From contig JABFGI010000009.1 in NCBI GenBank assembly GCA_013112535.1, forward strand, positions 47,655 through 111,654: 64,000 bases of DNA, read 5' to 3'. The stretch comes from Pseudomonadota bacterium (GTDB taxonomy: Bacteria; Pseudomonadota; Gammaproteobacteria; Eutrophobiales; Eutrophobiaceae). The position numbers and the translations under genes are program-made. The notes below the pieces were generated by a model, which was not told the DNA's origin, made no database searches, and saw only the letters and a program-made list of their open reading frames with translations. Positions 57,371 to 64,000 of the stretch are shown piece after piece; position 1 is the stretch's first letter, and every line of letters starts with the position of its first letter.

Positions 57371-59143
57371 ATGACTAACAATTGTCATGCAGGCATAAAA
57401 TGGATTACCAGTCTGATACTTGTAATATCAATTAATACAAGTTACGTCTTAGCGGTAGAAATTAATAATGGAGAATTACGGGGTAGTATTGATACCACGG
57501 TAAGTTATGGACATCTCTATCGCGTTCAAAATCGAGCTTCAAACTTAACTGGTATTGCCAATGGCGGAACTGCACGTTCAGTTAATGGAGACGATGGTAA
57601 TATAAATTATAATTCCGGTCTGGTAAGTAGCACAGCAAAATTTACCACTGAGCTTGACCTTAATTATAAATCGTCCGGTATTTTTGTCAGAGCATTTGGT
57701 TTCAGTGATGCTCAGGCCGATGATACAGTTCGAACAACGTTAACTCCGGATGCAGAACGACTGGTTAAAAAAAATGTGGTTTTACGCGATGCTTATTACT
57801 GGCAAGAGTTTGATATTGGCAACATGCCGGGAGAATTTCGAATAGGAGAACAGGTATTAAGCTGGGGCGAAAGCACCTTTATTCAAAATAGTATTAATAC
57901 CATTAACCCGGTTGATGTTTCGAGCATTCGCACGCCGGGTGCCGAGTTACGTGAAGCGTTAGTCCCAGTCGGAATGGTTTATGGTTCTTTAGGTCTAACT
58001 GATAACCTTTCTGTAGAAACCTACTATCAGTATGACTGGGAGCAAACCGTCATCGATCCAACCGGTTCATATTTTAGTACCAATGATTTTGCTGGTGATG
58101 GGGGGATGTTTCTGGTTGGTTCCGGTCAAGGTTCAATCGGTGATTATATAGGTGGTACTGCTTTACCCGGCGTTGCATTTGTAAATCCTCCTGGTGCACC
58201 TGGCAGTTTTTTATCGGCAACTCGTGCCGGTAACATAGAACCAGGAAACGGTGGAGAATTTGGTGCCGCCCTACGTTGGTATGTTCCAGAATTGAATGAC
58301 ACAGAATTTGGTTTTTATTTCATTAAGTATCATAGTCGTTTGCCTATTATTAATGCGATAGTTGGTACAATTCCGACAACGTTAAATAATGCTCAATATC
58401 AATTGAGTTATCCGGAAGATATTAAATTATATGGACTCAGTTTTAATACACAGCTAGGTAATACAGGAGTGGCACTACAAGGTGAATATTCTTTCAGGCA
58501 GGATGTTCCTTTACAAATTGATGATGTAGAAATACTTGCTGCAGCATTAAATTCTGCTGCGAGACCAAACCAGATAACAACAACACCGGGTACTTTTGCT
58601 GCAGGTGATTTTATTCAAGGACATATAGAAAAGGATGTTAGTCAATTTCAAATGACAGCAACGAAAATTTTTGGTCAGGTATTAAAAGCGGATCAAGCTG
58701 TATTATTGGGAGAATGGGCCATAACTCACATCCATAACATGCCAAGTAAGAGTACATTATTGCTTGATGCACCGGGTACATATACCGCTGGTAATGCGAC
58801 AACTGCAGCAGGGCTAAGTCATGTGTTGGAAGATGCCGGAAATTTTGCTGATTCAACTTCATGGGGTTATCGTATTGTAGGTCGACTTGATTACAATAAT
58901 GCCTTGTTTGGAGCAGTCAATTTACAACCACGTTTTGCCTGGCAACATGATGTTTCCGGTAATACACCTGGACCAGGCGGAAATTTTGTTCAGGATAGAA
59001 AAATTTTATCTTTGGGTATTAAAGCTGTCTATCAAAATCAATGGGAAGCAGATCTGAGCTATACAAGTTATCTTGGCAGTAATCGCCATCACTTGTTACA
59101 TGATCGTGACTTCACCGCATTTTCAATTAAATATTCTTTCTAG
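57371..59143 (+). CDS. DUF1302 family outer-membrane protein
   Basis: A 590-residue protein with a signal peptide (about 1-27) and a beta-rich body ending in an aromatic residue (FSIKYSF), typical of an outer-membrane barrel. The start at 57371 is chosen because GAGGG lies 8 bases upstream; a GTG five codons earlier is less likely. DUF1302 and DUF1329 genes are regularly paired in gammaproteobacteria. Their role, often linked to export or uptake of hydrophobic compounds, is not proven. Confidence 0.85.
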   Translation: MTNNCHAGIKWITSLILVISINTSYVLAVEINNGELRGSIDTTVSYGHLYRVQNRASNLTGIANGGTARSVNGDDGNINYNSGLVSSTAKFTTELDLNYKSSGIFVRAFGFSDAQADDTVRTTLTPDAERLVKKNVVLRDAYYWQEFDIGNMPGEFRIGEQVLSWGESTFIQNSINTINPVDVSSIRTPGAELREALVPVGMVYGSLGLTDNLSVETYYQYDWEQTVIDPTGSYFSTNDFAGDGGMFLVGSGQGSIGDYIGGTALPGVAFVNPPGAPGSFLSATRAGNIEPGNGGEFGAALRWYVPELNDTEFGFYFIKYHSRLPIINAIVGTIPTTLNNAQYQLSYPEDIKLYGLSFNTQLGNTGVALQGEYSFRQDVPLQIDDVEILAAALNSAARPNQITTTPGTFAAGDFIQGHIEKDVSQFQMTATKIFGQVLKADQAVLLGEWAITHIHNMPSKSTLLLDAPGTYTAGNATTAAGLSHVLEDAGNFADSTSWGYRIVGRLDYNNALFGAVNLQPRFAWQHDVSGNTPGPGGNFVQDRKILSLGIKAVYQNQWEADLSYTSYLGSNRHHLLHDRDFTAFSIKYSF

Positions 59144-59154
59144 GTTGCCTGTTT

Positions 59155-60513
59155 ATGACTTCTATTTATAAAAGATTATTTGTAATTATTCTTATTAGTG
59201 TCGCTTTTAATGTTAATGCGGAAAGCAGTGCTGAAGATATTGCAAAGCTTGGTAATGAACTAACGCCACTTGGTGGAATAAAGGCGGGAAATACTGATGG
59301 TACTATCCCTGCATGGGATGGTGGATTGACGACACCACCTGCAAACTTTAAACAGGGTGAACATTACGTCGATCCTTTTTCCAGCGATCCAGTTCAATTT
59401 ACTATTACCAATAGTAATATGTCTGAATATGCGGGTAAGTTGAGTGAGGGACATAAGGCGTTATTAAAGACTTATCCGGATACCTATAAGTTAAATGTGT
59501 ATCAATCACGCCGTACAGCAGCAGCACCAAAACGAATTTATGATGCAACAAAACGAATTGCGTCGACAGCAAAACTAACAGCGGATGGAAATGGTGTGTC
59601 AGGTGCTGTAGAAGGTATTCCATTCCCAATACCAGCTAATGGTCTTGAAGTAATCTGGAATCATATCTTACGCTGGCGTGGTAATTTTGCAGAGAGACAT
59701 ATATCCCAGGCAGCGCCAACAAGAAGTGGTGATTACACGTTAGTTAAATTCTCAGACCAGTTTAACATTGCTTATAGTCAGGAGGGGATGACAGAAGAAA
59801 AACTGAACAATACAGTGCTTTACTTCAAGCAGGAAGTGACTGCACCAGCAAGACTGGCTGGTGGAATTTTACTTGTACATGAAACCCTGAATCAAAATAA
59901 AGAACAACGTAAGGCGTGGATATACAACCCCGGTCAACGTCGGGTTAGACGCGCTCCGAATGTGGCCTTCGATAATCCCGGAACTGCTTCCGATGGTATG
60001 AGAACTAATGATCAATTAGATATGTACAACGGTAGTCCGGAACGTTATGACTGGGAATTAGTTGGCAAGAAAGAAATTTATGTGCCTTATAATAATTACA
60101 AAATCTCAAGTCCTGAACTTAAATATAAAGACATTTTAAAACCTTTACATATTAATCAGGATTACCCTCGCTATGAATTACACCGGGTATGGGTAGTTGA
60201 GGCAACGCTTAAATCAGATGCACGTCATATATACAAACGACGAACTTTCTATGTTGATGAAGATTCCTGGCAAATATTAGTTGTTGACCAATATGATAAT
60301 CGTGATCAGTTATGGCGAGTATCAGAAGGATTGGCCATTAACTATTATGATGTGCCGGCATTATGGACGACATTGGAAACACATATTGATTTACATGCGG
60401 GCCGCTATCTGATTGTTGGTTTGGATAATGAGAGTACTCCGTATAATTTTAATATATCCATTTCTGATAGTGACTTTTCTCCGGCGGCGCTGAGAAGAGA
60501 GGGGAAACGCTGA
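59155..60513 (+). CDS. DUF1329 family periplasmic protein
   Basis: A 452-residue secreted protein with an N-terminal signal segment (about 1-22, ending VNA) and the DUF1329 layout: LTPLGGIKAGNTDGTIPAWDGG near the start and QRRVRRAPNVAFDNPG in the middle. DUF1329 resembles LolA/LolB-like lipoprotein-sorting folds. It follows the DUF1302 gene by 11 bases. Confidence 0.88.
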   Translation: MTSIYKRLFVIILISVAFNVNAESSAEDIAKLGNELTPLGGIKAGNTDGTIPAWDGGLTTPPANFKQGEHYVDPFSSDPVQFTITNSNMSEYAGKLSEGHKALLKTYPDTYKLNVYQSRRTAAAPKRIYDATKRIASTAKLTADGNGVSGAVEGIPFPIPANGLEVIWNHILRWRGNFAERHISQAAPTRSGDYTLVKFSDQFNIAYSQEGMTEEKLNNTVLYFKQEVTAPARLAGGILLVHETLNQNKEQRKAWIYNPGQRRVRRAPNVAFDNPGTASDGMRTNDQLDMYNGSPERYDWELVGKKEIYVPYNNYKISSPELKYKDILKPLHINQDYPRYELHRVWVVEATLKSDARHIYKRRTFYVDEDSWQILVVDQYDNRDQLWRVSEGLAINYYDVPALWTTLETHIDLHAGRYLIVGLDNESTPYNFNISISDSDFSPAALRREGKR

Positions 60514-60533
60514 ATAGTATACAGTTATCTTAG

Positions 60534-61535
60534 ATGTATGACTTTTTTAAAATTGTTTTAATATTTCTATTAGCAATTCAAAGTGCCAGTTCTGATGTAG
60601 AACCTTTAACAGAACAGGCCGTTCATTCTTCTTTAGCAGAAAAATCCCTTCTACTAGCATCAGATCAATATGGTTCATTATCTGTTGTAGCAGGAGAAAG
60701 AGGACATATTCTTTTTTCTGAAAATAATATTGACTGGACTCAGGCAGTTGTCGAAACAAAAGCAGCATTAACCAATGTGTTTATGCTCGATGAAAAAACA
60801 GGCTGGGCAGTTGGACATGATGCAATCATCTTAAAATCAACAGATGGCGCCAGAACATGGAAAAAAGTATTTTCTGATATTAAGGAAGAGGCGCCGTTAC
60901 TTGATATTTTTTTTAAAGACGCGCTGAATGGTATTGCCGTAGGAGCGTATTCTTTAATTTATGTTACCAGCGATGGTGGTTCAAGTTGGGAAAGAGCAGA
61001 ACTAAACCTGGCTAAAAATAATGAAGATAAAGAGTTATCTGAATTTTCAGATATTTTTGATTTTCATCTCAATGTAATTGCTTTTGCAGGGGACAGACGA
61101 TTTTATATTGCTGCAGAAGCTGGACATATATTACGTTCTGATGATGAGGTGATAAGCTGGATTGATTTACCTTCACCTTATCAAGGTTCATATTTTGGCG
61201 TTTTACCTTTATCTTTCAATGAAGTAATTGTATATGGTTTACGCGGTCATCTTTATCGTTCAATGGATGCTGGACAATCATGGGAAAGAATAAATACTGA
61301 TAGCAATCAAATGCTAACGGATGCCATATTATTATCAAACGGAAATATTATTGTTGTTGGTCTAGCCGGCACTTTATTACTCAGTGAGGATAAAGGTAAA
61401 AGCTTTTCCAGAATAAATTTACAACATAGGCATGGTTTGTCAGCAGTATTACAACTAGAAGATGGTTCTATACTTCTAACTGGCGATGCCGGAATTCAAA
61501 TCTTAACCGAAGACAGTCTTGTTAATCAGGACTGA
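60534..61535 (+). CDS. Ycf48-like beta-propeller protein
   Basis: A 333-residue protein with a signal segment (about 1-20) and at least five Ycf48/BNR-type repeats: GWAVGHDAIILKSTDGARTW, GIAVGAYSLIYVTSDGGSSW, and later RGHLYRSMDAGQSWERI and AGTLLLSEDKGKSF. In cyanobacteria Ycf48 assists photosystem II; here the fold probably has an assembly or binding role for the envelope cluster. It follows the DUF1329 gene by 20 bases. Confidence 0.82.
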   Translation: MYDFFKIVLIFLLAIQSASSDVEPLTEQAVHSSLAEKSLLLASDQYGSLSVVAGERGHILFSENNIDWTQAVVETKAALTNVFMLDEKTGWAVGHDAIILKSTDGARTWKKVFSDIKEEAPLLDIFFKDALNGIAVGAYSLIYVTSDGGSSWERAELNLAKNNEDKELSEFSDIFDFHLNVIAFAGDRRFYIAAEAGHILRSDDEVISWIDLPSPYQGSYFGVLPLSFNEVIVYGLRGHLYRSMDAGQSWERINTDSNQMLTDAILLSNGNIIVVGLAGTLLLSEDKGKSFSRINLQHRHGLSAVLQLEDGSILLTGDAGIQILTEDSLVNQD

Positions 61536-61540
61536 ACCGA

Positions 61541-63892
61541 ATGCCTGACATTAATCTTATAAGAAGCATAGAAAACTTTTTATTCAATAGACGTAAATTT
61601 GTGATCATAATGTTTGTCCTGGTGACACTCTTTATGTCATGGTCAATGATGCACCTCAAGGTAGATGCGGGCTTTAGTAAAATGTTGCCTTTGCAACATG
61701 ACTACATGAAAACCTTTATGAAATACAGTGATGAATTTGGTGGGGCAAACCGGATTCTCGTAGCACTAACAGTTAAACAGGGCGATATTTTTACTCCTGA
61801 GTTTTTTAAAACATTAAAACTAGCCACAGATGAAGTATTTTTTATTCCAGGAGTTGACCGTTCTCGAGTAACATCATTGTTTACTCCAAACGTGCGTTTT
61901 ACTGAAGTAGTTGAAGATGGAATTACCGGCGGCAATGTTATTCCCGATGATTTTCAAGGGACAGAATCAGATCTGCTCCGTGTAAAAGAAAATATTATTA
62001 AGGCAGGAATACTCGGAAGACTGGTTGCTAATGATTTTTCCGGTGCATTAATTAGTGCTCAGTTGCTTGAAATTGAGCCCAATACCGGAGAAAAACTGGA
62101 TTACGTTAAAGTCGCTGAGCAACTTGAAGAAAAAATACGACAGAATAATTTTCAGGTTGATGTCGATGTTGACTTTCATATTATCGGTTTTGCAAAAGTT
62201 ATCGGTGATATTACCGAAGGTGCAAAACGGACCTTGTTATTTTTTGCGATCAGTTTTCTTATAACCAGTCTTCTTGTCTATTATTATTCTCAATCAATCT
62301 CAATTGCACTTGTTCCAATTTGTTGTTCCGTCATTGCCGTTATCTGGCAACTAGGAATGTTGCCTTTACTGGGTTTTGGTATTGATCCTATGTCCATACT
62401 GGTGCCGTTTTTAATTTTTGCTATAGGTGTTAGTCATGGTGTTCAGATGATCAGCGCTGTTCGAGTGGAAATCTATCTTGGTGAACATGGTGTGGAAGCA
62501 GCCAGGAAAAGTTTTAGAAGATTATTTGTTCCCGGCATGGTGGCTTTAGCGAGTGATTGCATAGGCTTCATAACAATTCTACTGATTAAGATAGAGATAA
62601 TTCAGGAAATGGCAATTACAGCCAGTCTCGGTGTTGCCATGATTATTTTCACCAATCTTTTTTTATTACCTGTTCTGGCTTCATATCAGGATTCTAAAAA
62701 AACGTATCAAGCAAGCTTGAATAAACGAGCTGCATTTCTTGCGCCTGTATGGAATAGCATTTCTAAGCTAACTAATAGATCAGCGTCTATTTTTATCGTG
62801 ATAGTTGCAGCAATACTTTTTGTTTTTGGTGTCTGGAAAGGAGCACAAATTAAAATTGGTGATTTGCATCGAGGCGTACCGGAATTACATGGTGATTCCC
62901 GTTATAACATGGATACGGACACTATTACTGATCGATTTTCGATAGGCGTTGATGTGATTACAGTGATTACCGAAACCGTGACAGAAGGTTGTATCAATTA
63001 TGAAGTAATGGAATTGATTGACCGTTTTGAATGGCATATGCGCAATACTAAGGGTGTTCAATCGGTCGTTGCGTTACCTTCTATTACCAAACGTATTAAT
63101 GCGGGCTGGAATGAAGGCAATATGAAATGGCGTGTATTACCGCGTAATCCTTCCGTATTAACGCAGTCTGTCGCTTACGTTCCTACCTCTTCCGGTTTAT
63201 TAAACAGCGACTGCAGTGTCATGCCTGTTTTGATTTTTACAGAAGATCATAAAGCAGAAACAATTGATGCTATTATTGACAGTGTTAATAAGTTTAAAGA
63301 AGTAAACCCAAGTGATACAACTAAATTTAAACTGGCAACGGGTAATGTTGGTGTCATGGCGGCAACAAATGAAGAAATAAATGCCGCCCAGTTTCCAATA
63401 TTAGTCTATGTTTTTTCTGCAATAATATTATTGTGTCTTATTACCTTTAAATCAATCAGGGCAATGTTATGTATCGTTCTTCCTTTAGCTCTGGTTTCTG
63501 TTTTAGCTTATGCGCTTATGGCCTATTTAAAAATAGGTTTAAAGGTTAATACTTTACCTGTTGTTGCATTAGGTGTAGGTATTGGCGTTGATTACGGGAT
63601 TTATTTTTACAGTCGTTTCAATGAATGCTTAAAAAAGGGTATGTCGATTAAGAATGCCTACATTTATTCACTTTCGACAACTGGATTCAGTATTATTTTT
63701 ACAGGTATCACTTTAGCGGTAGGTGTGATTACCTGGATATTTTCACCATTAAAATTTCAGGCAGATATGGGGATATTGTTAACCTTTATGTTTTTACTGA
63801 ATATGTTAGGTGCCATATTTCTTTTGCCAGCTATCGCCAGTTTAGTCTTTAAGGACAAACAGGGAAAAGACGGTGTCCTTCCTGATACATAG
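61541..63892 (+). CDS. MMPL/RND-type membrane transporter
   Basis: A 783-residue transporter with RND architecture: an N-terminal helix, a periplasmic loop, a first bundle of about five helices (near 230-400), a second periplasmic loop and a second bundle (near 620-775). The internal repeat matches the MMPL family. It is five bases after the Ycf48-like gene, completing the four-gene cluster. The final codons (GAT ACA TAG) coincide with the first copy of a repeat also found inside the adjoining IS end, so the stop may be supplied by the insertion. Confidence 0.88.
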   Translation: MPDINLIRSIENFLFNRRKFVIIMFVLVTLFMSWSMMHLKVDAGFSKMLPLQHDYMKTFMKYSDEFGGANRILVALTVKQGDIFTPEFFKTLKLATDEVFFIPGVDRSRVTSLFTPNVRFTEVVEDGITGGNVIPDDFQGTESDLLRVKENIIKAGILGRLVANDFSGALISAQLLEIEPNTGEKLDYVKVAEQLEEKIRQNNFQVDVDVDFHIIGFAKVIGDITEGAKRTLLFFAISFLITSLLVYYYSQSISIALVPICCSVIAVIWQLGMLPLLGFGIDPMSILVPFLIFAIGVSHGVQMISAVRVEIYLGEHGVEAARKSFRRLFVPGMVALASDCIGFITILLIKIEIIQEMAITASLGVAMIIFTNLFLLPVLASYQDSKKTYQASLNKRAAFLAPVWNSISKLTNRSASIFIVIVAAILFVFGVWKGAQIKIGDLHRGVPELHGDSRYNMDTDTITDRFSIGVDVITVITETVTEGCINYEVMELIDRFEWHMRNTKGVQSVVALPSITKRINAGWNEGNMKWRVLPRNPSVLTQSVAYVPTSSGLLNSDCSVMPVLIFTEDHKAETIDAIIDSVNKFKEVNPSDTTKFKLATGNVGVMAATNEEINAAQFPILVYVFSAIILLCLITFKSIRAMLCIVLPLALVSVLAYALMAYLKIGLKVNTLPVVALGVGIGVDYGIYFYSRFNECLKKGMSIKNAYIYSLSTTGFSIIFTGITLAVGVITWIFSPLKFQADMGILLTFMFLLNMLGAIFLLPAIASLVFKDKQGKDGVLPDT

Positions 63893-63948
63893 GTAACAGT
63901 TTATTCCAGAGACATAGGTTACACAATTGCGCATTTGGGAGAGACCAA
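63885..63948. repeat. Left end of IS481-type element with internal direct repeat
   Basis: ACATAGGTAACA (63886-63897) and ACATAGGTTACA (63912-63923) are near-identical 12-base words just before the transposase start. Their tandem layout is typical of insertion-sequence ends. The exact terminus cannot be fixed because the right end lies outside the window. Confidence 0.5.
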
Positions 63949-64000
63949 ATGCCCTGGAAAGAGCGTAACCTGATGGATGAACGTATTAAATTTGTAGCTC
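63949..64000 (+). mobile_element. IS481-family transposase, 5' fragment
   Basis: The last 17 codons read MPWKERNLMDERIKFVA, which matches the standard start of IS481-type transposases (MPWKExxxMDxRxxFxx). The gene is cut by the window edge. Whether the element is complete cannot be seen. Confidence 0.75.

Noticed and set aside
1..64000. CRISPR arrays, tRNA or rRNA genes
   Set aside because: No regularly spaced repeats, cloverleaf-like sequences or rRNA segments were noticed by eye; a dedicated scan with a tRNA or covariance-model tool would settle this.

Overview
The window is AT-rich chromosomal DNA from a gammaproteobacterium. Evidence for the class is the gene order and family content: mfd-csiV, a class I adenylate cyclase, glyA-nrdR-ribD-ribE-ribBA-ribH-nusB-thiL, mnmA-nudJ, acnB, rng-yhdP, and an S-methyl-5'-thioinosine phosphorylase beside a hypoxanthine phosphoribosyltransferase. 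Hopanoid genes and a glycolate oxidase suggest an environmental lineage, but genus or order cannot be fixed from the sequence alone. Coding density is high. I see no tRNA, rRNA or CRISPR array. One insertion sequence starts at the right edge.

Layout. 1-4.1 kb: the 3' part of mfd, csiV, a repeat-rich spacer and an orphan PIN-domain protein. 4.1-9.4 kb (minus): cyaA, a P-loop ATPase, hpt, mtiP and a CPXCG protein; the last four genes overlap. 9.4-16.5 kb (plus): the glyA-nrdR-riboflavin-nusB-thiL operon, with a NrdR-box-like site upstream of glyA. 16.5-27.9 kb (all minus): thioesterase, DsrE-like lipoprotein, RRM protein, cold-shock protein, metA with a co-oriented P-loop ATPase, TfoX-like protein, DUF1059-like protein overlapping a class I fumarase, an exonuclease, acnB, mnmA and nudJ. 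27.9-30.0 kb (plus): a partial Mrp antiporter operon (E-F-G-DUF4040-B) that stops before subunits C and D. 30.1-36.0 kb (minus): a small membrane protein, yhdP and rng. 36.1-39.9 kb (plus): glcDEF. 39.9-44.3 kb (minus): a hopanoid/lipid-trafficking operon hpnH-hpnB-hpnM-mlaA plus a glycine-zipper lipoprotein, divergent from dxs (44.6-46.5 kb). 46.5-47.3 kb: a histone H1-like protein and a composite palindromic repeat. 47.3-52.0 kb (minus): a four-gene phosphonate (2-aminoethylphosphonate) operon with two nucleotidyltransferase modules. 52.2-57.3 kb: two paralogous soluble Ser/Thr kinases, each with a C-terminal cyclic-nucleotide-binding domain, flanking pgi and a CBS-domain protein. 57.4-63.9 kb: a DUF1302-DUF1329-Ycf48-like-RND envelope cluster, then the start of an IS481-type transposase.

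How parts may work together. Dxs feeds isoprenoid precursor synthesis, HpnH adds the adenosyl side chain to hopene, and HpnM/MlaA-type proteins could move lipid between membranes. The phosphonate operon makes 2-aminoethylphosphonate and probably a nucleotide-activated form for decorating envelope lipid or glycan. The class I adenylate cyclase could supply ligand to the two kinase-CNB fusions, which look like a bacterial cyclic-nucleotide-controlled protein kinase system with kinase and sensor in one soluble chain. That last idea is the most unusual lead here and is an inference from domain content.
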